A program made the position numbers and the translations under genes. Positions 38,731 to 48,718 of a stretch of DNA of 64,000 nt are shown in pieces. The stretch comes from Acidobacteriota bacterium (GTDB taxonomy: Bacteria > Acidobacteriota > Terriglobia > Terriglobales > Acidobacteriaceae). The notes beneath the pieces were generated by a model. The model saw only the letters and a program-made list of their open reading frames with translations. It did not search any database and had not been told where the DNA came from. Positions within the stretch are counted from its first letter, which is position 1. Each line of letters starts with the position of its first letter. The stretch spans positions 62,001 through 126,000 of the forward strand of contig QIBA01000039.1 in assembly GCA_003225175.1 (NCBI GenBank), read 5' to 3'.

Positions 38731-38951
38731 TAGCCCGCTTCGCCAATTCGCCCCAAATGGACAGTTATGCTTCGTTCCGCCGCGATGCCATTTTGACTGC
38801 GAGAAGTCAATCGCGGAGCGAGGGATCTCCTGTTTCTTTGACACTGCGCTGAAGAGCAGCCGATCCCGCGCGCGAGAACCGCGCACAAGGGATGACAGTG
38901 TGTTGAAATGACGTCGCTCGTAATTTCCAAAACCCCTGGCCGGTCGCACGA

Positions 38952-39500
38952 TCAGAATTTGACGACCGGTGTGGCCCGATCTTCAGTTGTTTCGGTTTGG
39001 AAAAACTGACGTGGATGAAAACTGAACATCCCCGCGATGATGTTGCCGGGGAAAGTCGCGATTTTTGTATTTAGATCGCGCACGACTGCGTTGTAGTAAC
39101 GGCGCGAATTCTGGATGGCGTCTTCGGTCTGGTTCAGTGACGATTGCAGTGAAGTGAATTGCTCGGACGCCTGAAGCTGCGGATAGTTCTCCGCAACCGC
39201 GAGCAGACCACGCAAAGCCTGGGTCAACTGGCCCTCGGCTTGAGCCTTCTCATCCACCGTTGTTGCCGACATAGCTGCAGACCGATAGCGAGCGATGTTC
39301 TCAAACGTGCCCTTCTCATGGGAAGCATATCCCTTGACGGTCTCTACCAGGTTGGGAATCAGATCATGCCGCCGCTTCAGTTGCACGTCGATGTCGCTCC
39401 ACGCGCCATCCGCGCGCACTCGCAGTCCAGCCAGGCTGTTGTAAAGAACGATCAGAACGAAGACCACGAGAACGATGATCGCAATCAGAGCAATGCCCAT
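38952..39500 (-). CDS. lemA: LemA family membrane protein
   Basis: A 182-residue protein with an N-terminal transmembrane helix (IIVLVVFVLIVLYNSL) and the LemA signature RADGAWSDIDVQLKRRHDLI followed by a helical bundle (SASEQFTSLQ-type pattern, NSRRYYNAVVRDLNT, FPGNIIAG). The start ATG has GGAGG upstream. It is adjacent to the DUF2207 gene, as in many bacteria. The function is unknown. Confidence 0.92.
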   Translation of the reverse strand: MGIALIAIIVLVVFVLIVLYNSLAGLRVRADGAWSDIDVQLKRRHDLIPNLVETVKGYASHEKGTFENIARYRSAAMSATTVDEKAQAEGQLTQALRGLLAVAENYPQLQASEQFTSLQSSLNQTEDAIQNSRRYYNAVVRDLNTKIATFPGNIIAGMFSFHPRQFFQTETTEDRATPVVKF

Positions 39501-39624
39501 TCATTTCCTCCGGGTTGCAGCTTTCAGAAGCTGGACACTTATTGATAAACGCATGCAGTTGGGCGGAAGTTATCACACGCGGGAAAGCTCCGGCAAATCA
39601 AATGATGGCAATGAATCCGATTGC

Positions 39625-39787
39625 CTATCGTTTCATCGGAGGAGTTGGGCCGGGTTCACGAACCGGAGCGGGAGGCTCAGTTTGCGGCTTGGCAGGAGGA
39701 TCTTTGATGGGAACCGGAGGTGAGTCCGGAGGATCCGGTTCACCTCCATTTCCTTGAGTCCTGGCGCTAAGCAGCCTTGCGTCCATG
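39625..39787 (-). CDS. Short proline-rich ORF downstream of the Arg/Ser-rich gene
   Basis: About 53 codons. The product ends in repeated proline pairs (PPDSPPVPIKDPPAKPQTE then PPAPVREPGPTPP). The Pro-rich pattern is unlike chance coding. It overlaps the 3' end of the upstream frame by 21 bases in a different frame, so it may be a separate small gene or the frame-shifted tail of the preceding protein. No ribosome site is clear. Confidence 0.4.
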
Positions 39788-40549
39788 CGACGATCCGCCG
39801 CGGCTTCGTCTCGATCTTGGCGAAGCGCCCGTTTTCTTTTGTGCTGCTCGCGAATTGCTCCTGGTGCTGCTTGAACGTTGACGGGATCTGGATGAATTCG
39901 AGAGAGAGCGACTTCTGCGTGAAGCCGAACTGCGCACGCCAGTGCTCCTGTTCCGAGATGTACTCCCGCGAGAGGTTCGAGTCCGAGTTTCGCTCGCTCC
40001 TCTTGGACGAGATGAATTTCGTTTTCGGCGAGACTTGCCGGCACGTGTTGATGCTGAACGCGAAGAAACCCGGCCAACACCTTCGCTCGCTCGTGACATA
40101 GTGGTTCGACGCGAAGAGCGCCCCTCTTCTCTATTTTGATTTCGAGCGCGTGTGCTGCCGCTGGTGCGTGATCGAAGGTTGGAACTACGCGATCCGCGAC
40201 TGCCTGATCTTCCAGCCGTCGCTCGGGTAGTGTTGCGGTGCCCTCTGCCGCGTGGCTGCTCAGCAGTGTCGCGATTTACGATCTTGTTGAAGTTGCTGCG
40301 CTGGCCGTTCGCAGTGGTTTCCTGATATAGCAGTGCGAGACCGTGTTTATCGAACTTGTCGAACCACTCGTCCCAGGAGATCCCCTCTAATGAATCTTCC
40401 CCGCTGTAGCCAGGGAAATCGATGCGCAATATTCCTGGATCGTCCGGATTTCCCGTGCGTTTTACGTGCGCCGGTCGACCTCCACGCTGTTCGGCCCAGC
40501 GGCGAATCTCGTCATGATCGGTGGTCACTTGGCTTGTTGCAGATGGCAT
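39767..40549 (-). CDS. Protein with a conserved-looking N-domain and a long Arg/Ser-rich tail
   Basis: A 260-residue protein. Residues 1-95 (DHDEIRRWAEQRGGRPAHVK, then RIDFPGYSGEDSLEGISWDE and LALLYQETTANGQRSNFNKI) look like a small conserved protein family of roughly 100 residues that usually ends after the NKIV/NRD region. From residue 96 the chain is almost only Arg, Ser, Thr and Gly, like an intrinsically disordered nucleic-acid-binding tail. No function is known. A sequencing frameshift near 40250 or a real extension are both possible. Confidence 0.6.
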   Translation of the reverse strand: MPSATSQVTTDHDEIRRWAEQRGGRPAHVKRTGNPDDPGILRIDFPGYSGEDSLEGISWDEWFDKFDKHGLALLYQETTANGQRSNFNKIVNRDTAEQPRGRGHRNTTRATAGRSGSRGSRSSNLRSRTSGSTRARNQNREEGRSSRRTTMSRASEGVGRVSSRSASTRAGKSRRKRNSSRPRGASETRTRTSRGSTSRNRSTGVRSSASRRSRSLSNSSRSRQRSSSTRSNSRAAQKKTGASPRSRRSRGGSSHGRKAA

Positions 40550-40631
40550 GAGCTCTCATCTCCTTTCACGTTCATTCCAATAGATGCGCGCACCATTTTC
40601 GTGCCGCCTGAGATTTGTGGGTTGCGCCAAC

Positions 40632-41585
40632 TCACGCCGCAGTCGTTTCACCACCCATGATCGAGAGCACTTCTCCGGTAATGTAGCTGGAGCAGGATTC
40701 TGCAGCGAAGAATACATACGCCGGAGCCACTTCCTCCGGCTGTGCGGGACGGCCGAGCGGCGTGTCCTGGCCATGCTTGCCTGCTTCTTCCGCCGGCTTG
40801 TCGGCGATGTTCAGTGGAGTCCAAACTGGACCTGGCGCTACAGCATTCACGCGTATTCCCTTGTCGGCCAGGTTTTGTGCCAATGACTTGGAAAACGCAT
40901 TGATCGCTCCTTTTGTCGCGGAGTAGTCGAGCAACTGCTTGTTGCCTTCAAGACCCGTTTCGGAACTGGTATTGACGATCGCACTGCCCCGCTTCATGTG
41001 CTGGATCGCTGCCTTAGCCATATAGAAGTAGCCGAAGATATTTGTGCGGAACGTCTTCTCCCACTGTTCTTCCGTGAGCTTCTCGAGTCCTTCCTGACGA
41101 TGCTGGTAAGCGGCGTTATTTACGAGAATGTCGAGCTGCCCGAGCCGGCGAACCGTCTGCGAAACTGCACGACGGCAGAATCCGGCATCGCTGACATCTC
41201 CCGAAATCAGCAGGCATTCGCGTCCTTCATTCTCGACAGCTCGCTTGGTTTCTTCGGCGTCCTGCTGCTCCTCGGGGAGATACACGATCGCCAGATCCGC
41301 GCCTTCGCGTGCGTAGAGCACAGCTACAGCTCGGCCGATTCCCGAGTCGCCGCCAGTGATGAGAGCCACCTTGTCCTTGAGCTTCTGCGAACCCTTATAG
41401 AGAGGAGCTTCGTATCGAGGACGTGGTTTCATTTTGGTTTCGATCGCCGGACGCGGCTGATGCTGCGCTGGAAAAGGAGGCTTTGGCTCCTGTTGCTGAC
41501 CTGAGCTGCGGGACGGAAACTGCATCAGGCTTCCTCTTCTTTTTTCGTTTTTCGTGCTGACTTTGCGGGGCGACTTGGTAGGCAT
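40632..41585 (-). CDS. NAD(P)-dependent short-chain dehydrogenase, YghA-like
   Basis: A 317-residue SDR with a Pro/Gln/Lys-rich N-terminal extension of about 65 residues before the nucleotide-binding motif TGGDSGIGRA. NNAAYQH and the catalytic Ser, Tyr and Lys (TSSETG, YSATKGA) follow. The extension and the motif TPLGRPAQPEEVAPAYVF resemble YghA/stress-type SDRs that reduce aldehydes or ketones. The substrate is unknown. The start may be internal (MQFPSRSS at about 41525). Confidence 0.85.
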   Translation of the reverse strand: MPTKSPRKVSTKNEKRRGSLMQFPSRSSGQQQEPKPPFPAQHQPRPAIETKMKPRPRYEAPLYKGSQKLKDKVALITGGDSGIGRAVAVLYAREGADLAIVYLPEEQQDAEETKRAVENEGRECLLISGDVSDAGFCRRAVSQTVRRLGQLDILVNNAAYQHRQEGLEKLTEEQWEKTFRTNIFGYFYMAKAAIQHMKRGSAIVNTSSETGLEGNKQLLDYSATKGAINAFSKSLAQNLADKGIRVNAVAPGPVWTPLNIADKPAEEAGKHGQDTPLGRPAQPEEVAPAYVFFAAESCSSYITGEVLSIMGGETTAA

Positions 41586-41604
41586 AGGGATCTCGCTGGA
41601 GAGC

Positions 41605-41628
41605 AGAGATGCAGTGGGCTGCGTCTCT
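41605..41628. repeat. Imperfect copy of the GAGACGCAGC palindrome family
   Basis: AGAGATGCAGTG then GGCTGCGTCTCT is a 24-base imperfect palindrome between two short-chain dehydrogenase genes, three to four changes from the perfect copy at 36971. Confidence 0.65.
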
Positions 41629-41648
41629 ACATACGTGCTTTGGAGGGG

Positions 41649-42734
41649 CTATGCCGGTGTCTGGTTGTAGCGTCTCGCTGCCATTTGTCCGAGTGCGGTC
41701 AGCGCGGACTTGGTGACGGCATTCTCGCTGTCTTTGCCCTTACGTTTTTCGTCTGATTCGCCAGCACTCGGCAGAGTGCGGCTCACGAGTCCAAGGATCT
41801 CAGTTGTGAGTTCCGGAGCAATGCCGTGGAAGCGCGCCAGCAGCTCAGCCTGCCAGCTGATGATCAGCTCTGACCTGCCACTTGCCGTCGCATCAGCAAT
41901 CTGTTTCGCTGCGCGACTCACGCTGATCGATGTCATTGGATTTGTTCCACTCAGGCTGAACCAGGTGAATTCCTGACTGTGCTTGCCTTTGAATTCCGCA
42001 TTGATGTGTGAGCCCGTTCGCATGAGTCCGGGAACGACCGTCACAACTTTGATCCCGGTGTTTCCCAGTTCGGCTCGCAGCCCTTCGGAAAGGGCGACTG
42101 CGGCGAATTTCGAGCAGCTGTACGGGAGGAGGTGTGGAACGCTAACTTTGCCGCCGATCGAGGTGATGTTCACAATGCGAGCTTCAGGATGTCGACGCAT
42201 TTCTGGGAGCACAGCCAATGTAGCGTAGACCTGACTCCAGAAATTCACCTTCATCGCCTCTTCAAAATCTTCGAGCGTCTGATTCTCGATTGGGCCAACC
42301 GCAATGATGCCGGCATTGTTTACCAGTACGTCGATTGTGCCAAAATGGTTTTGGACGTCCTGAACAGTGCTCTCGACTTGAGCACGGTCAGAGACATCGC
42401 AGACAAAAGTCATGACTGTTACGCCGGTTTCGCGCTCGATGCATTGCCGCGCTCTTACCAGTTCGTCCGAGTCGCGGGCACATATAGCGACCTTAGCTCC
42501 ACGACGCGCGAACTCTTCCGCCATGGCCAGACCAAGCCCACGGGATCCGCCGGTGATGAAGACTACTTTGCCTGAGAGCGAGAAGCTGCGTCTGCTGCGC
42601 AGAAAAGCCGAGGCTGCTAGCCCTGCTGCCGCTGCGCCCAGCACAACGCCGCCCACTGTCACAACTGCGGCGCCAATCAGGAATTTCTTGCTGCGAGGAG
42701 AGAGGTGGAAATCCAGGCGGTCGAGCAGATCCAT
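41649..42734 (-). CDS. Membrane-anchored short-chain dehydrogenase
   Basis: A 361-residue SDR with an N-terminal helix (IGAAVVTVGGVVLGAAAAGL, about residues 20-40) and a classical SDR core: TGGSRGLGLA, NNAG, the catalytic Ser/Tyr/Lys (TSIGG and PYSCSKFAA) and a C-terminal tail. It differs from the adjacent SDR by its membrane anchor and long C-terminus. The substrate is unknown. It is separated from the upstream gene by a palindromic repeat. Confidence 0.85.
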   Translation of the reverse strand: MDLLDRLDFHLSPRSKKFLIGAAVVTVGGVVLGAAAAGLAASAFLRSRRSFSLSGKVVFITGGSRGLGLAMAEEFARRGAKVAICARDSDELVRARQCIERETGVTVMTFVCDVSDRAQVESTVQDVQNHFGTIDVLVNNAGIIAVGPIENQTLEDFEEAMKVNFWSQVYATLAVLPEMRRHPEARIVNITSIGGKVSVPHLLPYSCSKFAAVALSEGLRAELGNTGIKVVTVVPGLMRTGSHINAEFKGKHSQEFTWFSLSGTNPMTSISVSRAAKQIADATASGRSELIISWQAELLARFHGIAPELTTEILGLVSRTLPSAGESDEKRKGKDSENAVTKSALTALGQMAARRYNQTPA

Positions 42735-42757
42735 GGGTACCTCCGAGGTGTATGGAG

Positions 42758-45214
42758 TCAGCTGACGAGAGCCATTTGCGGTTCGGGAACATCCTTTACC
42801 GGTTCCACGCGAATTCGCAGTTCGCTCCCTAGTTTAAGGAAATCGTTGGACCACTCAGTCGAGACCGCCCCCGATTTCACCAACTCCGGATAGGTGCTTC
42901 TCGACATCTGGTAATAGAGATTTTCAACCTTCCAGAGATTTACTGCAAACGGCAGGTCTTTCAGGAGCTCACGCAGTGAGAGAATTTTGCGCAGAAGACC
43001 TAAATTTTGCGGATGCCGGAAGAAGTGCAGCATCAGAGCGTTCAATTTACGCTCCATCAGATAGGCAAGCCCCGCCGAGTCCAACGGAACGCGCTCTTCT
43101 TTGGCTTCGTTCAGCAATTTGTGAGCTTCGCGCAGGTCGAGAAATTCCTTACGAAACTCTCGACGCAGCGCAGCATTGAGAACAAATTCCGCCGCTAGCG
43201 CCAGAGGCTTTGGCCGGGGGAAATTTGTGCCTGACAGAAAACGCATCAACGGCGCATGGTGCTCGTAGATGGTTCGCAAGCTCGCTTCCGTCTCCTGCAT
43301 AGTGGATTCCAGAATGTGATCGACAATGCGCCGCTGCTCGTCTCGGAACAACGACTTGAGCGAGTAGATCGCACCGCCAAAGCGCTGATCGAGCACTCGA
43401 AGAACCGCTGGAACATCGGCCCGCGAGAACACCTCGTTCAATTCCTGCACCGTTTGGTCGTAGGAATCTCCCTCGGCGCCTTTCCGTACGCCGGCACTGA
43501 GCGTGTGATCTCCCATGTGCAGGACAGCGAAAGTGAATCGATCGCATTCCTGCGTAATACGCGAACAAACTCCCGCTTGGCCTAATGCAAGCTGCATCTT
43601 GCCGGAGACGAGAGTCCGGTAATCGCTCGGCTCAATCGTGTAGCAGTACTTCGAAGCGCCAGCTTCAAAGAGTGAACTTATGGCATAGTGTGCCGCCACC
43701 TGCTCAAGTCCAACCGCCGAAGGAATGATCCACTTCCTGTAGATCTCCGCTCCATTCTGATGTTCAGGAAGGTTGCTCTTTGCCTGCTCGAGGCGCTCAA
43801 GCAAGCCCTGCTCAACAGAGTTGCCCTCTTCACCGGCGAGCTTCTTCATCAGCTGGATGACACGCCCGGCATAGGCAATCACTTGAACGGTCTCGATGCC
43901 CGAGAGTTCGTCAAAGAACCAGCCGCAGCTCGTGTACATGAGCATGGCGTGTCGTTCCATCTCGAGAAGCTCGAGTGCCGTGACACGTTCTTCGCCTGAA
44001 ACCTGATGGGAGGCATTTTGGGCAAGGAAGCGGTCCACGCTCTCAGACGAGCGATCCAGAATCACCGATATGTATTCATTGCGCGCTTTCCACACGTCTG
44101 CGAAGAATATTGCAGCTCGCTGCTCGTAGAACGGCAGCGCCGTGTCGCGGAGCCAATCGAGCGCATTGCGCAATGGCGTGCGCCATTCCTGGTTCCACCC
44201 ATTGCTAGCTCCGGAATTGCAGCCGCAGTTCTCGCGCCAGCGTGCGACGCCGTGCGAGCAACTCCAGGAACTGTTCTCGATGATCTGCGCTTCATGCTGA
44301 GGTGGATGTTTCTCCAGGTACTCGCCGTAGTTCGTGAGCTTGGCGATTCCCTTTTCTTCGATGTACTGGAGCGCATAAGCAAGGGCCATGTCTCCGTGTG
44401 CGTGATGATGTCCGTAACTTTCGCCATCGGTGGCGATATGCATCAGCTGTGGCCAGTCGCGGGCGTCGGAAAAGCCTCCGGCCAGGCGATGCGCGAATTG
44501 CTCGCCGCTGTTGAGCAGCTTCTCGAATGCCACTGCCTGCGAAATGGGTGCGTCGTAGAAAAATACGGTGATGCTGCGCCCGTCGCGCAGGCGCACGATG
44601 TACGGACGACTGGGATCGATCTTCGCTCCACTCGCATCACGGTAGGCGCGGGAGCCAATCCGGCGGAAACGCCAAGCCTGATACGGCGACAAAATCGTAA
44701 ATTTGATCCCAAGCTGGGCCATTAGGTCGAGCGACTGCAGATCCACGGCGGTCTCGGGCAGCCACATACCTTCCGGCTTTCGCTGAAAACGAGATTCAAA
44801 GTCACGCATTCCCCAGTAGATCTGCGTGTAGCGATCATGGTTATTCGCTAACGGCAGAATCATGTGGTTATACGCTTGAGCAATGGCAGAGCCATGCCCT
44901 GAGAATCGCTCCTGACTCATCCGATCAGCGTCAAGGATCGAACGGTAGACCTCTGGCTCTTGCTCCTCGAGCCAAGACAAGAGCGTTGGACCAAAATTGA
45001 AGCTGACACGCGCATAGTTGTTGGTGATTTTAGAAATGCAGCCCTGATCGTCGAGGATGCGTGCGGCCGCATTCGGCGCATAGCACTCGTTGGTGATCCG
45101 CTGGTTCCAATCGTGGAAGGGATAAGCGGAGTCCTGCACCTCCACAGTCTCGAGCCAGGGATTCTCGCGGGGCGGCTGATAGAAATGAGCGTGAATACAG
45201 ATGTAGCGTTCCAT
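42758..45214 (-). CDS. Glycoside hydrolase family 57 enzyme with a DUF3536 domain
   Basis: An 818-residue GH57-type protein starting MERYICIHAHFYQPPRENPW, the first family motif. Other motifs seen are PEGMWLPETAVDLQSLDLM (catalytic Glu region), DGESYGHHHAHGD (with the putative catalytic Asp) and the ASYGYSS-like later motif. GH57 enzymes act on alpha-1,4 and related glucans; the DUF3536-linked branch has no assigned product. The start is the ATG at 45214, because the longer frame from 45238 adds residues not typical of the family. Confidence 0.85.
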   Translation of the reverse strand: MERYICIHAHFYQPPRENPWLETVEVQDSAYPFHDWNQRITNECYAPNAAARILDDQGCISKITNNYARVSFNFGPTLLSWLEEQEPEVYRSILDADRMSQERFSGHGSAIAQAYNHMILPLANNHDRYTQIYWGMRDFESRFQRKPEGMWLPETAVDLQSLDLMAQLGIKFTILSPYQAWRFRRIGSRAYRDASGAKIDPSRPYIVRLRDGRSITVFFYDAPISQAVAFEKLLNSGEQFAHRLAGGFSDARDWPQLMHIATDGESYGHHHAHGDMALAYALQYIEEKGIAKLTNYGEYLEKHPPQHEAQIIENSSWSCSHGVARWRENCGCNSGASNGWNQEWRTPLRNALDWLRDTALPFYEQRAAIFFADVWKARNEYISVILDRSSESVDRFLAQNASHQVSGEERVTALELLEMERHAMLMYTSCGWFFDELSGIETVQVIAYAGRVIQLMKKLAGEEGNSVEQGLLERLEQAKSNLPEHQNGAEIYRKWIIPSAVGLEQVAAHYAISSLFEAGASKYCYTIEPSDYRTLVSGKMQLALGQAGVCSRITQECDRFTFAVLHMGDHTLSAGVRKGAEGDSYDQTVQELNEVFSRADVPAVLRVLDQRFGGAIYSLKSLFRDEQRRIVDHILESTMQETEASLRTIYEHHAPLMRFLSGTNFPRPKPLALAAEFVLNAALRREFRKEFLDLREAHKLLNEAKEERVPLDSAGLAYLMERKLNALMLHFFRHPQNLGLLRKILSLRELLKDLPFAVNLWKVENLYYQMSRSTYPELVKSGAVSTEWSNDFLKLGSELRIRVEPVKDVPEPQMALVS

Positions 45215-45321
45215 GATGACGAAGTGGGAAGGCGGCAAAGCCAGAGAACCGCGTGATTAGATGCAGGAAGAGCAGGCCGCTGCTGGCCTAAGGAACAATC
45301 TTTTCGTCACGCAGCAGCCGG

Positions 45322-46581
45322 TTATTCATATCGCAGAGCTTCGATTGGGTCCAGATTCGCGGCCTTCCACGCAGGGTAGATCCCAAACAGCAGCCCAATC
45401 GAGCATGAGACGCTGAACGCCGCGACGGTCCAATATACCGACATCGTTGCCGGAAGCGCCTGGAAAGCAGCACGGATGCCCCAGGTGATCATCCCGCCGA
45501 TGACGATACCAATCACACCGCCCAAGGCACACAAGGTTATGGCCTCCAGCGTGAACTGGAAGAGGATGTTCCGTTTTGTGGCTCCAATAGCCTTTCGCAC
45601 ACCAATCTCACGCGTCCGTTCGGTAACAGAGACCAGCATAATGTTCATCACGCCCACGCCGCCGACAATCAAACCGACGCTGGATACAGCAAACATGAAT
45701 ACAAAGATGCCGCCGGTTAGTTGTGCCCAGAGATCAGACAGCGCGTCTGGCGTGAAGATCGCAAAATTATCCGGCTGATTGAACTTCACGTGCCGACGCC
45801 GGCGCAGAACCTCGCGAATTTCGTCTTTAACGGCGTCGACGGTAGCGTGGGAATCGGCCTTAACGCTCACCCAATGATCTTTCAGTTCCGGATGAATCTT
45901 CTTAAAGGTTTGCAGTGGGAAATACACGATATTGTCGTCGGGATTCTTGCCTCCGCCAACGCCAGACTTCCGCTTATCAGCAACGGCGATCACTGAAAAC
46001 AACTCGCCTTCGATATTGATTTCCTTCCCGAGCGGGGACTCTGCTCCAAACAGCTCTTCAGCCGTGTCGTACCCGACCGCGATCACATCCGCGCGACGCT
46101 GATCTTCTTCCTCAGTGAAGAAACGGCCTTCTCTGAGAGCGATGTCGTAGACGTCCTTGATCGAAGCGGTGTCGCCTTCAAGGATCACGTTGCTTGCCTT
46201 ACGGCCCTTGTACTTGACCGAGTACGTACCGGAACCGAACTGCGGCATGAACATCCGGATACCGGCCCCAACAGAGTTCACGTGTGGGAGATCGCGCAAC
46301 GCAAGTGCATCTTCGAGTGCCAGCTCCTTGCGGGTGAGAAGCTCTGTGGAAGGACGCCCAAACTGAAAGACATCGAAACGATAGACCCAGACTACGTTCG
46401 ATCCCATCTCCGCGACCTGCTCTTGAATTCGGGAATTCAGGCCGCGAACCACCGAAGAGATGGCAATCACTGTCATCACGCCGATGACAATTCCAAGCAC
46501 AGTGAGCCCGGAGCGCAGCTTATTCTTGGCAATGGTGTCCATCGCCATGTTGATCGTCTCAAGATGGTCTTTCTTCAGCAT
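45322..46581 (-). CDS. MacB-type ABC transporter permease
   Basis: A 419-residue permease with an N-terminal transmembrane helix ([20 protein letters not shown]), a large periplasmic MacB_PCD domain (residues 45-280) and three C-terminal FtsX-type helices ([19 protein letters not shown] loop). It starts three bases after the upstream permease gene, so the pair forms one operon. No ATPase gene is present in the window; one must be supplied elsewhere, or the permeases are mechanotransmission relics. Confidence 0.88.
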   Translation of the reverse strand: MLKKDHLETINMAMDTIAKNKLRSGLTVLGIVIGVMTVIAISSVVRGLNSRIQEQVAEMGSNVVWVYRFDVFQFGRPSTELLTRKELALEDALALRDLPHVNSVGAGIRMFMPQFGSGTYSVKYKGRKASNVILEGDTASIKDVYDIALREGRFFTEEEDQRRADVIAVGYDTAEELFGAESPLGKEINIEGELFSVIAVADKRKSGVGGGKNPDDNIVYFPLQTFKKIHPELKDHWVSVKADSHATVDAVKDEIREVLRRRRHVKFNQPDNFAIFTPDALSDLWAQLTGGIFVFMFAVSSVGLIVGGVGVMNIMLVSVTERTREIGVRKAIGATKRNILFQFTLEAITLCALGGVIGIVIGGMITWGIRAAFQALPATMSVYWTVAAFSVSCSIGLLFGIYPAWKAANLDPIEALRYE

Positions 46582-46583
46582 GC

Positions 46584-47816
46584 TTAGAGCTCCGACCTCA
46601 GCGCCACAATGGGATCCAGCATTGCTGCCTTTCTCGCCGGATAGACCCCAAAGAAAACGCCCACGCTGGCAGACACCACTAAAGCTGCTGCAACCGCCCA
46701 AAGGGCAATCGAGGAAGGCATGCCAATCAGCAGCGTGACTGTCTTGGCAATGAATATCCCGCCCACAGTGCCAATCACGCCGCCCACCAACGCCATGGTC
46801 CCAGACTCGATGAGGAACTGGCTGAGCACATCCCGTCGCTTCGCGCCAAGCGCTTTGCGGATGCCGATCTCGCGTGTCCGCTCCGTCACCGAGACCAGCA
46901 TGATATTCATGATCACGATGCCGCCCACGATCAACGAAATCGAAGCGATGGCAACCGTCACCATAAAGAAGTTCTCACTAATGCTCGCCCACAAGCTAAT
47001 GAATGTTTCATTCGTGTCAATCACGAAGCTGTCTGGCGCACTTGGAGCATCGTGACGCCGGGTTCGCAGGATCACGCGTACCTGGTCCATCGCATTCGTC
47101 ATGGGAACGCCAACGTCGAAGCCCTTGCCCCAGATCCGAATGCTGTTGTTGTGAGCTCCGTATTTGCGAACATAAGTGGTGATGGGCATCATTACCCAAT
47201 TGTCGCGACTCTGCCCGAGCGTCTTCCCTTCTTTCTTGGCTACTCCGATGATCGTGTATGTATCACCGTCAACGCGAATCTCTTTGCCGACAGGATCAGT
47301 CGCACCGACGAGGTTTTCCATAATGTCGTTTCCGATAATGACCACCTGCGTGGCAGAGCGTTCGTCGGCGTCTGTAATGCTGCGACCATTCACCACATCG
47401 AGGTCATAGATCCGACCCATGCTCGGAGTCCAGCCGCGCACCTGAGTATCGGCGCTTGACGTTTGAGCGAACTTCACCACTCCAGTGAGTTTGGCGAGCG
47501 AGGCCCCGACAACTTTGCAGTTCGTACATTGGTCGCGAACGGCCTCATAATCATCGAGCTGGAAGTTCTTACGCCTCTGCCCGGCCATCCAGTCCTCGAT
47601 GTTGGTGATGACGTTCTTCTGCTTATTAACGATGAACACGTCAGCGCCAAGATTGAATACTTTCTCAGCAACGTAGCCGTTGATGCCGTTCACGAAAGTC
47701 ATAACGGCAATTACCGAAGACACGCCAATCACGACTCCAAGCAGCGTAAGGACAGAGCGGAGCTTGTTTGCCCAAAGAGATTGCAGGGCAATGCGCATGG
47801 CTTCAGTAATGTTCAT
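46584..47816 (-). CDS. MacB-type ABC transporter permease, upstream copy
   Basis: A 410-residue protein of the same family, with N-terminal helix [20 protein letters not shown], a MacB_PCD periplasmic domain and three C-terminal helices with [19 protein letters not shown]. The two permeases are related but not identical. As MacB-type permeases usually work as homodimers or heterodimers, this pair could be the two halves of one heterodimeric exporter. The start ATG is at 47816. Confidence 0.88.
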   Translation of the reverse strand: MNITEAMRIALQSLWANKLRSVLTLLGVVIGVSSVIAVMTFVNGINGYVAEKVFNLGADVFIVNKQKNVITNIEDWMAGQRRKNFQLDDYEAVRDQCTNCKVVGASLAKLTGVVKFAQTSSADTQVRGWTPSMGRIYDLDVVNGRSITDADERSATQVVIIGNDIMENLVGATDPVGKEIRVDGDTYTIIGVAKKEGKTLGQSRDNWVMMPITTYVRKYGAHNNSIRIWGKGFDVGVPMTNAMDQVRVILRTRRHDAPSAPDSFVIDTNETFISLWASISENFFMVTVAIASISLIVGGIVIMNIMLVSVTERTREIGIRKALGAKRRDVLSQFLIESGTMALVGGVIGTVGGIFIAKTVTLLIGMPSSIALWAVAAALVVSASVGVFFGVYPARKAAMLDPIVALRSEL

Positions 47817-47834
47817 CGGATCGAGGCCGGGTAG

Positions 47835-48167
47835 CTCGTCTAAGTGTACGGGAATGAGTAGGTAATTGTTTCAGAGAACGCAGTGTTCTACGGCGGTGAA
47901 TTCAGGCGGGGCACGAGAGTCAAATTCACTGCTAACAGGGAATTTAACAGTGAATTTTTTTGAGTTTCATCGAATTCCGCCGAAAACCTGCAAAATTCGT
48001 AAAGGGAACAGTGAAGAACAGCGAATTAGCAGTGAATTTGCTAACGCCCGTTGCAGCGTCCCTGGATGTCGGCTACCTGATGCTGATCTTACTCGGCTGC
48101 CTGATGCTGATCCTATGACGAAAAGGGCGGCCTGCAGCCGCCCTCTTTCCTTATTTCTTTGCTGATC
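47835..48167. other. 333-base gap with short repeats and a terminator, no gene seen
   Basis: It carries several short CAGTGAATT-type repeats (47943-48043), a tandem pair of a 24-base unit GGCTACCTGATGCTGATC (48071-48094 and 48095-48118, about 20 of 24 identical) and a terminator at 48121-48150. Frames here have no family features. Confidence 0.6.
48121..48150 (-). terminator. Rho-independent terminator after the ABM-domain gene
   Basis: The stem AGGGCGGC / GCCGCCCT with a five-base loop is followed on the minus strand by TTTTC. It lies about 20 bases after the stop of the ABM-domain gene. Confidence 0.8.
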
Positions 48168-48491
48168 TTAAGCTGCCTTGCCGGCCACGATTCTGTGGGA
48201 AGTTGAGGTATCCACGTCGTAGGTTTCCACTTGGGGTTCGGTGTCCAGCTGGTTGCGGATCAGGCTGGTAATGTTCTGGAACTGCTGGCTGTGATACTGC
48301 TGCGCATCCTCCCGCGTCTTCCAGAAGCTGATCGCCAACACCCGGTTGGGATCGTTGGTCGAGACGAGGGTGAACTCATCCACAAATCCATTCTGGTTTT
48401 TCAGGATGGGGAGGGCTTTGTCCCGAATGGTATTGCAAACTTCCCGGGCTTTGCCGCTTTTGGTTGTTACTTGAACGACTCTGGTGAACAT
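48168..48491 (-). CDS. Antibiotic-biosynthesis-monooxygenase (ABM) domain protein
   Basis: A 107-residue protein with a beta-alpha-beta ferredoxin-like fold pattern (MFTRVVQVTTKSGKAREVCN, FWKTREDAQQYH) and a disordered end. ABM proteins are small dimeric oxygenases or heme-binding-type proteins; the substrate is not evident. It lies upstream of the macB-type pair but is separated from it by a terminator. Confidence 0.8.
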   Translation of the reverse strand: MFTRVVQVTTKSGKAREVCNTIRDKALPILKNQNGFVDEFTLVSTNDPNRVLAISFWKTREDAQQYHSQQFQNITSLIRNQLDTEPQVETYDVDTSTSHRIVAGKAA

Positions 48492-48689
48492 CCTAGCGCT
48501 CCTTTCGTGGTTGGGGGTTGAAAGGGACTTACGAGTGCAGAACGCACTCCGAAACGAAGCTTCTAAGTGCCACCCAAGCTACGCCCACTCGGAGGCACGG
48601 GTCAACGACCGAAAACGATGCAGACTGACGGCCAATAGCTGCCGGGTAAATAGTGGATGTCCTGAGTTGCCGGATTGTTAGTCTCCTGC

Positions 48690-48714
48690 ACCCAGCGGCT
48701 ATCGCCGCCAGTTC
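48690..48714. repeat. Single copy of the CAGCGGCTA dispersed repeat in the rnpB promoter region
   Basis: ACCCAGCGGCTATCGCCGCC followed by AGTTC matches the 16458-16482 arm with three changes in 25. It lies just upstream of the rnpB -10 box, so it occupies the expected -35 area. Confidence 0.7.
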
Positions 48715-48718
48715 CGAT

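Noticed and set aside
39754-40101. Plus-strand ORF opposite the Arg/Ser-rich gene
   Set aside because: No ribosome site or family. It is the antisense of a repetitive Arg/Ser coding sequence.
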